This document shows positions 1 through 7,916 of a stretch of DNA of 64,000 nucleotides, piece after piece. The translations under genes and the position numbers were made by a program. The stretch covers positions 1-64,000 of the forward strand of contig NZ_VOBQ01000006.1 in assembly GCF_007833165.1 (NCBI RefSeq). Direction: 5' to 3'. The stretch comes from Caenimonas sedimenti (GTDB taxonomy: Bacteria; Pseudomonadota; Gammaproteobacteria; Burkholderiales; Burkholderiaceae_C). The notes beneath the pieces were generated by a model. The model made no database searches. It had not been told where the DNA came from and was given only the letters and a program-made list of their open reading frames with translations. The stretch's first letter is position 1; each line of letters opens with the position of its first letter.

Positions 1-90
1 GTGCGTTGGGGGCGCGGTTGTTGTGTGGGGGGGGGGGGGGGGGCCCCGGGCGCGCCGCCCCCCCCACTCTGGCTGCATTGCGTGAAGGTC
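1..90. other. Low-complexity window edge with long G run
   Basis: A run of 17 consecutive G (27-43) is followed by a CCCCGGG block and a C run just outside the stop codon of the first gene. No coding signal is visible. Homopolymers this long are rare in bacterial chromosomes and are typical of contig ends or polymerase artefacts, so I would not interpret this stretch biologically. Confidence 0.6.
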
Positions 91-846
91 CTATGACACC
101 CGCGTCTTCCAGTCCGCCACCAGTCCGGCCAGCCAGCCCGGATCGTCCAGCGCCAGGTCGTGGCCGGCGGCCGGGTGGACACGCAAGGGTGCGCCCCAGT
201 GCCTCGCCATCGCCCGGGAGCACTCGACCGAGACCAGCCGGTCGCGCTCCGACGCCACCAGCAACAGTGGCACGCCTGGCGCCGCGGCCGGCGCGCGGAA
301 CAGCGCGGCCGCCTTCAGCTGGCGCAAGGCGTTCCCGCGCGAGACGGGCGCCTCGAGCGCGTAAGCGGTCCATGCCTGCTGCGTTCCTTCGGCCAGCGGA
401 AGATTGCTGGTCAGTCGCAGGATGGCGCGTTCGCGGTCGATGGCCGCGCGCCCAGGTGCCAGCAACCGCAACAGCGTGGCGTAGCTGGCGGGGCGCAGGC
501 GCCGCCAGAAGGGCGAGAAGCGGCCAAGGCTGCTGTTGATCAGCACGCAGCCGCGCACTTCCTCCCGATGCTCCAGCGCCCATTGCAAGGCGACCATGCC
601 TCCCAGCGAAAGGGCGACCAGCGCATAGGGAGGTGTGTGGGGGACGCCCGCGAGGGTCCTCCGCGCTGCTGCGACCATGTCTTCCACACGAGCCGGACTG
701 CGCTCCCGCCACAACGCCCCGTTGCCGGGCAGGTCCAGCGCCACCACGGTGTCCCCCGCCGGCAGCGCGCACCGCAATTTGTCCGGAAAGCCGCCCCAAT
801 GCCGCGCCTCGCGTGCGAGACCGCGCAACAACACCCAGGTCGTCAT
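91..846 (-). CDS. Alpha/beta hydrolase, 251 aa
   Basis: This is a predicted serine hydrolase of the alpha/beta fold; the substrate is unknown. The oxyanion region lies near the N terminus. The nucleophile elbow is in ALSLGGM (around residue 85), the acidic residue is in ASERDRL and the catalytic histidine is in AAGHDLALDDP near the C terminus. The size and the single compact domain resemble BioH/MhpC-type esterases, but there is no cap signature that fixes the substrate. The ATG is chosen because it overlaps the stop of the upstream peptidase by four bases (ATGA at 843-846), so the two are probably translated together. A longer in-frame reading upstream is antisense-like shadow inside the peptidase gene. 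The pairing with an M14 peptidase suggests a degradative pair. That is inference. Confidence 0.8.
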   Translation of the reverse strand: MTTWVLLRGLAREARHWGGFPDKLRCALPAGDTVVALDLPGNGALWRERSPARVEDMVAAARRTLAGVPHTPPYALVALSLGGMVALQWALEHREEVRGCVLINSSLGRFSPFWRRLRPASYATLLRLLAPGRAAIDRERAILRLTSNLPLAEGTQQAWTAYALEAPVSRGNALRQLKAAALFRAPAAAPGVPLLLVASERDRLVSVECSRAMARHWGAPLRVHPAAGHDLALDDPGWLAGLVADWKTRVS

Positions 847-1868
847 GGCTGCACCCCGTCGTACCAGCGCGCCATGGCTTGCCGGCGGTGTTCTTCGCGC
901 CGCGCGCCCGCGGGCAGCCAGAGCGAGTGGCCTGCCGCCGCACGCAACACGAAATCGAGCAGCGGCAAGTGCCGGCGCAGCACGCGTTGCTCGCGGTGGG
1001 CGATCAGCGGGTTGAAGATGCCGTGGCGCGAGAACAGCTGGCGCGGGTTCTTCTTGACCCAGGTCCAAGAACCCATCTCCAGCGTCAGCGGCAGGAACAC
1101 GCCCGGCCCGCGCGCGGGAGCGCGCAGCACGAGGTGGTCCCACAGGTCGCCATGCGTGAGGTACTGGCGGCTCTGGGGCTCGAAGACGTAGGGATGATGG
1201 GTGTGGCTCTGGTCGAAGATCCCATGCAGCGCGTGCAGCTCCGGCAACTGCTCGAAGGGCGCGCGCCGGTGGGCGAAGGGAAACCACAGGCGGTCGAGCA
1301 TGCCGAAGCCCGAGTGGCAGTCCAGGGCCAGGCTGAAGGGCCGGCCGAGCAGTTCCCGCTCGACCCGGGCGCACAGCGCAGCGCTTTCCGGCTCCATGGC
1401 TGCCCCGGGCACGCCGCGATACCACGGCAGCCCCGCGCTGAGGCGCTGTCCCCCGACGAGAAACGGCACGGGATGCAGGGCGTCCACCGGCGAATTGCGC
1501 ATCAGGTCCACGCCGGCCGGGTTGGCGCGTGTGCCGCGCGCCATGCCGCCCGGATTGACGAGCGGCATGAAAAGCAGGCGGACCTGATCGAGCATCTGGC
1601 GCAGCGATGCGTCCCAGGCCATCCGCATGACCAGGTTGTGCAGGAAGGCGATGACGACGCGCGCCCCGATGCGCTCGAGCCCGTGCACGCCGCCGAAGTA
1701 GCCCACCGCCGGCAGCGAACGGTCGGGGTTGCCGAGCGTGATCGCATAGATGGGCAGCACGCGCTTTCCGTGCCGTGCTTCGCAAGCGACCTCGCACTCC
1801 ACACCGGCGCCGGCCATCTCCACGATGCGTTCCAGCTCTTGCAGTTCAGGCAGCGGCGCGGTCTCCAT
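843..1868 (-). CDS. M14-family zinc carboxypeptidase-like protein, 341 aa
   Basis: This is a predicted metallopeptidase of the M14 (carboxypeptidase A/succinylglutamate desuccinylase) superfamily. The first zinc-ligand motif is in GGVHGLERIG (H and E, around residues 60-67). A substrate-binding NPGG..NPAGVDLMRN block follows near residues 105-125. The third ligand is probably the His in LDCHSGFG, and the catalytic Glu is in LTLEMGSW. Length and order match bacterial M14 enzymes of the cytoplasmic DUF2817/AstE-like type, and there is no signal peptide. It is first in a two-gene unit with the hydrolase that overlaps it by four bases. No Shine-Dalgarno is evident before the ATG. Peptide, amide or acyl-amino-acid cleavage are all possible. 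Confidence 0.8.
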   Translation of the reverse strand: METAPLPELQELERIVEMAGAGVECEVACEARHGKRVLPIYAITLGNPDRSLPAVGYFGGVHGLERIGARVVIAFLHNLVMRMAWDASLRQMLDQVRLLFMPLVNPGGMARGTRANPAGVDLMRNSPVDALHPVPFLVGGQRLSAGLPWYRGVPGAAMEPESAALCARVERELLGRPFSLALDCHSGFGMLDRLWFPFAHRRAPFEQLPELHALHGIFDQSHTHHPYVFEPQSRQYLTHGDLWDHLVLRAPARGPGVFLPLTLEMGSWTWVKKNPRQLFSRHGIFNPLIAHREQRVLRRHLPLLDFVLRAAAGHSLWLPAGARREEHRRQAMARWYDGVQP

Positions 1869-1951
1869 GGATGCGCGAGCTTAGTGGATGCGGCCGTCAT
1901 GAAAGCGCCACATGCGGGCGCTAGCGTGGCTCCTCAGCCAGGAGTATTTTC

Positions 1952-2056
1952 ATGCATCACTTGCCCCTGATCGCCGCCGCCCTCCTGCGCGGCCTCGGCG
2001 AGTTCGCGAAGCTGCAACGCTGGCGCCTGCGCGAGCGCTGGCACGCGCACCGCTAG
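1952..2056 (+). CDS. Possible small protein, 34 aa
   Basis: A 35-codon frame starts at ATG 1952, seven bases after a strong AGGAG (1940-1944), and ends at TAG 2056, just before the PHO box. The predicted peptide begins MHHLPLIAAALLRGLGEF and then becomes rich in Trp and Arg (LQRWRLRERWHAH). It therefore has a short hydrophobic N-terminal half and a strongly basic C-terminal half, as in membrane-associated small proteins. It is unrelated in frame and direction to the peptidase upstream. No family is recognised. The ribosome binding site and composition are the only support, so this is a candidate, not a confident gene. Confidence 0.45.
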   Translation: MHHLPLIAAALLRGLGEFAKLQRWRLRERWHAHR

Positions 2057-2066
2057 CCAAAGGTTG

Positions 2067-2106
2067 TCGTCACACAGACGTCACACGAAAGCCACGCCAC
2101 TGTCAC
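2067..2106 (+). promoter_or_regulatory. Double PHO box (PhoB operator)
   Basis: Four heptamers lie in exact 11-base register: TCGTCAC (2067), ACGTCAC (2078), AAGCCAC (2089) and CTGTCAC (2100). PhoB binds pairs of CTGTCAC-like 7-mers separated by 4 bp, so this looks like two adjacent PHO boxes, with the third repeat degenerate. The array ends 60 bases before the phosphatase start codon. I infer phosphate-starvation control of that gene. Confidence 0.7.
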
Positions 2107-2166
2107 GCGGTGTTTCTACCCTGCCGGGTTGTTCCGACGACAACCCCAGAAAGGCAAGAAACCTCC

Positions 2167-4407
2167 ATGAATGCATCGACGAAGGCCGAGCAGGTCGCCC
2201 TGCTCTCCCACGACGACGAAGACTGCAACCGCTCCGGCAACCCTTCGCTGATGGACATCCTCGACGCGCGCCTCTCGCGCCGCAATGTCCTGCGCGTCGG
2301 CCTCGGCACCGCCGGCGCCGCCGTCCTGGGCACCGTGTCCGCCTGCGGCGGCAGCGACAGCTCGCCGATCACGCTGGCCCCGTTCACCGCCGTCGCGAAG
2401 AGCGTCGCCGATATGGTCTCGGTGCCCGCGGGCTACACGGCGACGGTGCTGTACGCCCTGGGCGACCCGCTCACTGCCGCCACGCCCGATTTCAGGAATG
2501 ATGGAACCGACACGGGCTACGAGAACCGCGCGGGCGACCACCATGACGGCATGGAGTACTTCGGCCTCAACGCAGCAGGCACCGCGCGCGATGTGGCCGG
2601 CTCCGAGCGTGGCATCCTGGCGATGAACCACGAAGCGCTGACCGACCAGTATCTGCATGCAGCCGGCGTCACCGCCAATCCGCGGCCCGCGTCCGAAGCC
2701 GACAAGGAAATCCCCGCGCACGGCCTGTCCTTCGTCGAGGTGCGCAAGCAAGGCGGCAAGTTCACCTATGTGCGGGATTCGGCATACAACCGCCGCGTGA
2801 CGCCGCTCACCCCGATGCAGATCAACGGGCCCGCCCGCGGCAACGCGCTGATGAAGACGAAGTTCTCCCCTTCGGGCAACGACTGCCGCGGGACCATCAA
2901 TGACTGCGGCACCGGGTACACGCCGTGGGGGACCTTCCTCACGGGCGAGGAAAACTGGGCCGGCTATTTCACCCGCTCCGCCTCCGACGATGCCGCGCGC
3001 GGCGGCGCCACGGCGAAGAGCGTGGTCTCGCTGGTCCGCAACGGCCGCCCGCAGGGTGCGGCCAGCCGCCACGGCTGGGAAACCGCCGGCAGCGCGGACC
3101 AGTATGCCCGCTGGAACATCAGCCAGACGGGCACCTCCACCGATGGGACGGACGACTACCGCAACGAGCTCAACACCTTCGGCTACATCGTCGAAGCCGA
3201 CGTCTACGACAAGACCCAGGCCCTTCGCAAGCGCACGGCGCTCGGCCGGTTCGCGCATGAAAGCGCCGCGTTCAGCCGCGCGACGGCCGGCAAGCCGCTG
3301 GCGGTGTACATGGGGGACGATTCGCGCGGCGAATACATGTACAAATTCGTGTCCGCCGCCTCCTGGGCGGCCGCGGACGCCAACCCGGCGAACCGCATCA
3401 CCACGGGCGACAAGTACCTGGACAGCGGCAAGCTGTACGTCGCCAAGTACAACGCTGACGGCACGGGCCAGTGGCTGGAGTTGAACATCGCCAGCTCCGC
3501 CATCGCGAACTTCGCCGGCTACAAGTTCGCCGACCAGGCCGACGTGGTGGTGAACGCGCGCCTGGCCGCCGATGCCCTGGGCGCGACGAAAATGGACCGT
3601 CCCGAATGGACGGCCGTCAACCCGAGGAACGGCGAGATCTACTGCGCGCTGACCAACAACAGCAATCGCAAGGTCGAGCCGTCCGGCTCCTCCCAGCAGG
3701 CCGTGGACGCCGCGAACCCGCGTGCCTACACCGACGCCCCGACGGCCGCGAGCGCCCCAGGCAACGTCAACGGGCACATCATCCGCATGCGCGAGGCCGG
3801 CGACGAGCCGGGCGCGACCAGTTTCACCTGGGACGTGTACCTGTACGGCGCCCAGTCAGACGTCGATGCGCTGAAGGTCAACCTGTCCGGCCTGACCGCC
3901 GACCAGGACTTCTCCAGCCCCGACGGCATGTGGTTCAGTTCCAAGACCGGGCTGATCTACGTCCAGACCGACGACGGCGCCTATACCGATGTCACCAACT
4001 GCATGATGCTGGTGGGCGTGCCCGGCCGCGTCGGCGACGGCACGGTGCAGAACCTGGAATACACCAAGGCGGACGGCAGCAAGCTCACGGTGCCCGCGCG
4101 CGTGGGCGCGAAGCCAACGAACGCCACGCTGCGGCGCTTCCTGGTCGGCCCGAAGGACAGCGAAATCACGGGGATCACCGAAACGCCCGACGGCAAGACG
4201 ATCTTCGTCAACATCCAGCACCCGGGCGAGACGATCAGCAAGGCCAACGTGACGGACCCTTCGAAGTTCGTGAGCCACTGGCCCGGCAACGCCGGCTACG
4301 GGGCGGGCGGCGCAAACGCCCGTCCGCGTTCGGCCACGATCGTCATCACCCGCAACGACGGCGGTCGCATCGCAGCCGACGGTGACGAGGTGCTCAACAG
4401 CTACTAG
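2167..4407 (+). CDS. phoX: PhoX-family (DUF839) exported phosphatase, 746 aa
   Basis: This is a large extracytoplasmic calcium/iron-type phosphatase of the PhoX (COG3211) family, expected to release phosphate from organic phosphoesters in the periplasm. The N terminus carries a twin-arginine motif LSRRNVLRVG at residues 36-45, then a hydrophobic stretch ending in a lipobox-like VSAC at Cys60, so Tat export with possible lipid anchoring is likely. The body has family-typical blocks such as NHEALTDQYLH, GTFLTGEENW, GRFAHESAAF, MGDDSRGEYMYKF, DRPEWTAVNPRNGEIYCALTNN (split across strands of the propeller) and FSSPDGMWF. The ATG at 2167 is preferred over longer readings because the Tat signal then starts about 35 residues in. 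It is monocistronic, with a PHO box upstream, which supports regulation by PhoB. Confidence 0.88.
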   Translation: MNASTKAEQVALLSHDDEDCNRSGNPSLMDILDARLSRRNVLRVGLGTAGAAVLGTVSACGGSDSSPITLAPFTAVAKSVADMVSVPAGYTATVLYALGDPLTAATPDFRNDGTDTGYENRAGDHHDGMEYFGLNAAGTARDVAGSERGILAMNHEALTDQYLHAAGVTANPRPASEADKEIPAHGLSFVEVRKQGGKFTYVRDSAYNRRVTPLTPMQINGPARGNALMKTKFSPSGNDCRGTINDCGTGYTPWGTFLTGEENWAGYFTRSASDDAARGGATAKSVVSLVRNGRPQGAASRHGWETAGSADQYARWNISQTGTSTDGTDDYRNELNTFGYIVEADVYDKTQALRKRTALGRFAHESAAFSRATAGKPLAVYMGDDSRGEYMYKFVSAASWAAADANPANRITTGDKYLDSGKLYVAKYNADGTGQWLELNIASSAIANFAGYKFADQADVVVNARLAADALGATKMDRPEWTAVNPRNGEIYCALTNNSNRKVEPSGSSQQAVDAANPRAYTDAPTAASAPGNVNGHIIRMREAGDEPGATSFTWDVYLYGAQSDVDALKVNLSGLTADQDFSSPDGMWFSSKTGLIYVQTDDGAYTDVTNCMMLVGVPGRVGDGTVQNLEYTKADGSKLTVPARVGAKPTNATLRRFLVGPKDSEITGITETPDGKTIFVNIQHPGETISKANVTDPSKFVSHWPGNAGYGAGGANARPRSATIVITRNDGGRIAADGDEVLNSY

Positions 4408-4435
4408 AAGAACACCACTCGCGCATTGCGCGTTC

Positions 4436-4462
4436 GGCCCCGCTCCACCCAGGCGCGGGGTC
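4436..4462. terminator. Possible hairpin after the phosphatase gene
   Basis: An 8-bp stem (GGCCCCGC with GCGGGGTC, one G-U pair, 11-base loop) lies between the converging phosphatase and outer-membrane genes. No clear T run follows on either strand, so termination would be weak or Rho-assisted. Confidence 0.25.
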
Positions 4463-4548
4463 GTTGGACATGGGTTTTCCTCGCCTGCACTCCAGGCAAG
4501 CGGCGATTGTGACCGGGAAAAAGACAGTCCGGCGCCGCGGCGCGACGG

Positions 4549-5034
4549 TCAGAACCGCATGCCGGCCTGGAAGCGGAGCATGTCGGGGCTGCCCGCCGGA
4601 CCGGTGCGGGTGTCGTACGAGAGCCGCAGGTAGGTGTGCGTCCAGTCGTACCGAACGGCCAGGCCGAGCCGTTCCTGGCCGAGCTGGCGAGTGACGTGCA
4701 TGGAAAGCGCCTGGCCATCGCCAAACCGGTAGCCGCCGCCCACGCTGACCGTGTCGCTGGCCAGGCTGCGGCCCACGTTCACGCGGGCGAACCATTGAGC
4801 ACCCGCTTGCAGCGAGAGGCCCGCGCCGGTGTCGCTGCTGGCCGTGGACAGGTGCAGTCCGCCGACACTCATGAGACCGAGCCGCGGAGCGAGGTCCGGG
4901 TCGCCGGCGCTCGCCCAGGTGGGCTTGGTCAGCATGTAATTGGGCGCGAATTCCTGCGCGCCGGCCGCCGGCGCGGCCAGCAAGGCGGCAGCCAACAAAG
5001 GCGTTCCGGCAAGAATCTGGAAGGCGCGACGCAT
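4549..5034 (-). CDS. Small outer-membrane beta-barrel-like protein, 161 aa
   Basis: A Sec signal peptide is clear (MRRAFQILAG then [15 protein letters not shown], cleavage near residue 26). The mature chain consists of short alternating hydrophobic segments separated by polar turns (GLSLQAGAQWF, TVSVGGGYRF, LGLAVRYDW, YLRLSYD) and ends in FQAGMRF. A terminal Phe after amphipathic strands is the classical outer-membrane insertion signal read by BamA. I do not recognise a named family, and pore or structural function cannot be assigned. The chosen ATG gives a normal-length signal peptide; the upstream in-frame extension is unlikely to be coding. It stands alone, converging with the phosphatase gene. 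Confidence 0.7.
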   Translation of the reverse strand: MRRAFQILAGTPLLAAALLAAPAAGAQEFAPNYMLTKPTWASAGDPDLAPRLGLMSVGGLHLSTASSDTGAGLSLQAGAQWFARVNVGRSLASDTVSVGGGYRFGDGQALSMHVTRQLGQERLGLAVRYDWTHTYLRLSYDTRTGPAGSPDMLRFQAGMRF

Positions 5035-5108
5035 GGGTTCCACTGTAGACCCAGCAGGGGATTTCTGCACAGCCCAGGGTCTTTGTGTGGCCCGCGCGCC
5101 ACGACGGA

Positions 5109-5648
5109 TCACACGGGCTGGAGGGGCCTGTGTGGCACCGGCGGCAGGTGCACCAGGATGGTGTCTCCCGCGCGCACCGGGCCAGGCCGCGTGACCACGG
5201 CCATGACGCCGGCTTTGCGAATCAAGGCCCCGTCCCCGGCGCGGTCCAGCACGGCCGCCGTCAGGCCTGGCTGGAACCGGTCGATCTGGGAACACGGGTT
5301 GCGCAAGCCGGTTACCTCCACCTCGGCGCCGTCCCCGAACCGTAGCCGGCTCCCCGTGGGCAGATCCAGCAGCGCGACGCCGCGCGTGGTGATGTTCTCG
5401 CCCAGGTCCCCTGGGAACACCGGGTGGTCGCGGCCCACCAGTTCGTCGAACAGTTCGGCATGGAGCAGATGCACCTGCCGCAGGTTCGGTTGGCTCGGAT
5501 CGCGCGCGACGCGCGAGCGGTGCTTGACGGTGGCGCCCGCGTGGGCGTCGCCCGCCACCCCCTGGCCGACGACCAGGACGATCTCGTCCTCGGCGTACTT
5601 GCTGAAGCTGTGGCTCGCGCTGCGATGGACGGCGACGACCTGACCCAC
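5109..5648 (-). CDS. MOSC domain protein, 179 aa
   Basis: This is a stand-alone MOSC (molybdenum cofactor sulfurase C-terminal) domain protein, a class related to YiiM that transfers sulfur or reduces N-hydroxylated compounds with a molybdenum cofactor. Signature blocks are GVAGDAHAG (around residue 31), RQVHLLHAELFDEL, PGDLGENITT and RNPCSQID, whose Cys is the usual cofactor or sulfur ligand. The start is GTG, two bases after the glmM stop, so it is the last gene of the rlmE-ftsH-folP-glmM direction and probably translated from the same message as glmM. No link to peptidoglycan precursor synthesis is expected beyond co-transcription. Confidence 0.85.
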   Translation of the reverse strand: MGQVVAVHRSASHSFSKYAEDEIVLVVGQGVAGDAHAGATVKHRSRVARDPSQPNLRQVHLLHAELFDELVGRDHPVFPGDLGENITTRGVALLDLPTGSRLRFGDGAEVEVTGLRNPCSQIDRFQPGLTAAVLDRAGDGALIRKAGVMAVVTRPGPVRAGDTILVHLPPVPHRPLQPV

Positions 5649-5650
5649 GA

Positions 5651-6985
5651 TCAGCCGGCGCGCACCACTTCCGCGAGGCGCTCGGCTCCCTGGCGGGCCA
5701 CGCCCTCGTCGCTGGCCTCCACCATCACGCGCAGGACCGGCTCGGTGCCGCTGGCGCGGATCAGGACCCGGCCGGATCCGTTCAATTCATGTTGCAGCTT
5801 CTCGGTTTCGCTCGCCAGGTTCAGGTTCTTGCGCCAGTCCTGGCCGGCCTGCAGCCGCACGTTGATCAGCGTCTGCGGAAAGAGGCGCACGCCCTCCAGG
5901 AGCTCCGCCAGCGTCTTGCCGGAGCGAACCGCGGTCTGCAGCACTTGCAGCGCGCTGATCAGGCCGTCGCCCGTGGTGTGCTTGTCCAGGCAAAGCAGGT
6001 GCCCCGAGCCCTCGCCGCCCAGCAGCCAGCCGCGCTTCTCGAGTTCCTCCAGCACGTAGCGGTCGCCGACCTTGGCGCGGATGAATTCCACGCCGTGCTT
6101 CCGGAGCGCCAGCTCGACCGCCATGTTGGTCATCAGCGTGCCGACGGCACCCGGCACTTTCTCGCCGCGCTGCAGCCGGTCCATGACCATGAGGTAGAGC
6201 AGCTCGTCGCCGTTGTAGAGGCGGCCCTGGGCATCGACCACCTGCACGCGATCGGCGTCCCCGTCGAGCGCGATGCCGAAGTCCGCCCTGTTCGCCAGCA
6301 CGGAACGCACCAGCGCTTCGGGGTGGGTCGCGCCCACCTGGTCGTTGATGTTCAAGCCGTCGGGCGAGCAGCCCATGCAATGGATCTCGGCCCCCAGCTC
6401 GTGGAAGACTTTCGGAGCGATGTGGTACGCGGCGCCATGCGCGGCGTCGATCGCGATGCTCATGCCCTTCAGTGTGAGGTCGTTGGCGAAGGTGCTCTTG
6501 CAGAATTCGATGTAGCGGCCGGCCGCGTCATCGAGGCGGCGCGCCTTTCCGAGGGTGGCCGAGTCGGCCCACGAGGGCGGCTTCTCGAGCTCGGCCTCGA
6601 CATCCGCCTCCCATTCGTCAGGCAGCTTGGTGCCTTGCGCGCTGAAGAACTTGATGCCGTTGTCCGGGTAGGCGTTGTGGCTGGCGCTGATCACCGCACC
6701 CAGGCTGGCGCGCTGCGCCCGCGTGAGGTAGGCCACGCCCGGCGTCGGCAAGGGGCCGAGCAGCACGACGTCGACGCCCGCGGAATTGAAGCCGGACTCC
6801 ATCGCGCTTTCGAGCATGTAGCCGGAGATCCGCGTGTCCTTGCCGATCAGCACGGTCGGGCGCTCCTCCGTGCGCTTCAGCACGCGGCCCACCGCATGCG
6901 CGAGGCGCAGCACGAAGTCGGGTGTGATGGGGGCCTGGCCCACCGTGCCGCGGATGCCGTCGGTGCCGAAATACGTCCTGCTCAT
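5651..6985 (-). CDS. glmM: Phosphoglucosamine mutase
   Basis: GlmM isomerises glucosamine-6-phosphate to glucosamine-1-phosphate, feeding UDP-GlcNAc for peptidoglycan and lipid A. The chain is 444 aa, the normal size. The N terminus [12 protein letters not shown] is diagnostic. The phosphoserine loop ISASHN places the catalytic Ser at residue 102. The metal loop is DGDADRV, the sugar loop is GGEGSGH, and the C-terminal phosphate-binding loop is RASGTEP. I prefer the ATG at 6985 to an upstream ATG at 7012: the protein then begins exactly as in homologues, lies 23 bases after folP, and has GGGAAGAG-type ribosome binding sequence upstream. Cytoplasmic. Confidence 0.97.
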   Translation of the reverse strand: MSRTYFGTDGIRGTVGQAPITPDFVLRLAHAVGRVLKRTEERPTVLIGKDTRISGYMLESAMESGFNSAGVDVVLLGPLPTPGVAYLTRAQRASLGAVISASHNAYPDNGIKFFSAQGTKLPDEWEADVEAELEKPPSWADSATLGKARRLDDAAGRYIEFCKSTFANDLTLKGMSIAIDAAHGAAYHIAPKVFHELGAEIHCMGCSPDGLNINDQVGATHPEALVRSVLANRADFGIALDGDADRVQVVDAQGRLYNGDELLYLMVMDRLQRGEKVPGAVGTLMTNMAVELALRKHGVEFIRAKVGDRYVLEELEKRGWLLGGEGSGHLLCLDKHTTGDGLISALQVLQTAVRSGKTLAELLEGVRLFPQTLINVRLQAGQDWRKNLNLASETEKLQHELNGSGRVLIRASGTEPVLRVMVEASDEGVARQGAERLAEVVRAG

Positions 6986-7008
6986 GATGTCTCTTCCCTG
7001 GGTCTCTC

Positions 7009-7842
7009 TCAAGATTGCGCGACGGTCGCGGCCCAGACCTGGAGTGCCGCCACCGTCTCACGCACGTCATGGACGCGCACGATGCGCGCGCCCCGCTCCA
7101 CTGCCAGCACCGCGGCCGCCACGCTGGCCGCCGTGCGCTCGTTGACCGGTTGCCCGGTCACCGCGCCCAGCGACGACTTGCGCGACCAGCCGGCCACGAG
7201 CGGCCGCCCGTCCGCCAGCAGCTCCGACTGGCGCGCCAGCAGCGCGAAATTCTGCTCGACCGTCTTGCCGAAACCGGTGCCGGCGTCCCAGACGATGCGC
7301 TCTTCCGCGATGCTGCGCGCCACCAGCGCGGCGCTGCGCGAGCGCAGGAATGCCAGCACTTGTGGCACTGCATCGCCCTCCATCGGGCGGCGCTGCATCG
7401 TCTCGGGTTCGCCGTGCATGTGCATCAGGCAAACCCCGCAAGACGGATGCGCGGCGATCGCGTCCACCGCACCCGGCTGCCGCAGCGCCCAGATGTCGTT
7501 GATGATGTCGCAGCCCAGGTCCAGCGCTTCGCGCATCAGTTCCGGCTTGTACGTGTCGACCGAGACGGGCACGCCGAGCAGTACGGCCTCACGCAGCACG
7601 GGCAGCACGCGCGCGCGCTCCTCGTCCAGCGGGACCGGCGGCGTCCCCGGGCGGCTCGATTCGCCGCCGATGTCCAGGATGTGTGCGCCTTCCACCAGCA
7701 GCTTTTCGCAGTGCGCCACCGCGGTGCGCGTGCTGGCGAAATAGCGCCCGCCGTCCGAGAAGGAATCGGGCGTGACGTTGACGATCCCCATCACCTTCGG
7801 ACGGTCCAGGGCGATCTCGAAACGCGAAGTCAGCCAGCGCAT
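7009..7842 (-). CDS. folP: Dihydropteroate synthase
   Basis: FolP condenses 6-hydroxymethyl-dihydropterin pyrophosphate with p-aminobenzoate to form dihydropteroate in folate synthesis, and is the sulfonamide target. The 277-aa chain has the pterin/pABA loop [11 protein letters not shown] at residues 22-32, then [58 protein letters not shown] and the terminal RVHDVRET. It follows ftsH but is separated from it by an intrinsic terminator, and precedes glmM by 23 bases, the same ftsH-folP-glmM order seen in E. coli. There is no Shine-Dalgarno; a CACAAT hexamer sits seven bases before the ATG. Confidence 0.97.
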   Translation of the reverse strand: MRWLTSRFEIALDRPKVMGIVNVTPDSFSDGGRYFASTRTAVAHCEKLLVEGAHILDIGGESSRPGTPPVPLDEERARVLPVLREAVLLGVPVSVDTYKPELMREALDLGCDIINDIWALRQPGAVDAIAAHPSCGVCLMHMHGEPETMQRRPMEGDAVPQVLAFLRSRSAALVARSIAEERIVWDAGTGFGKTVEQNFALLARQSELLADGRPLVAGWSRKSSLGAVTGQPVNERTAASVAAAVLAVERGARIVRVHDVRETVAALQVWAATVAQS

Positions 7843-7849
7843 GGACGGG

Positions 7850-7855
7850 ATTGTG
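7850..7855 (-). promoter_or_regulatory. Candidate -10 hexamer of folP, possibly leaderless
   Basis: CACAAT on the minus strand lies between the ftsH terminator and folP, leaving only seven bases to the ATG. A normal start point would fall at or next to the start codon, so folP may be made from a leaderless message. No convincing -35 is visible. Confidence 0.35.
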
Positions 7856-7872
7856 CGCCAGCGCGATCAGGC

Positions 7873-7898
7873 AAAAGGGGGCCAAAGGCCCCCTTTTT
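7873..7898 (-). terminator. Rho-independent terminator between ftsH and folP
   Basis: Stem GGGGGCC/GGCCCCC (7877-7883 with 7887-7893) with a 3-base loop, followed on the minus strand by TTTT. The plus strand also has TTTTT after the stem, so it could work in both directions. It lies 18 bases past the ftsH stop codon. Confidence 0.85.
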
Positions 7899-7916
7899 CA
7901 GCACATTGACCAAAGT

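Noticed and set aside
847..1797. Upstream in-frame extension of the first alpha/beta hydrolase, giving a 568-residue product.
   Set aside because: The extra 317 residues lie in the wrong frame of the M14 peptidase gene and have shadow-like composition; the ATGA overlap gives a natural start at 846.
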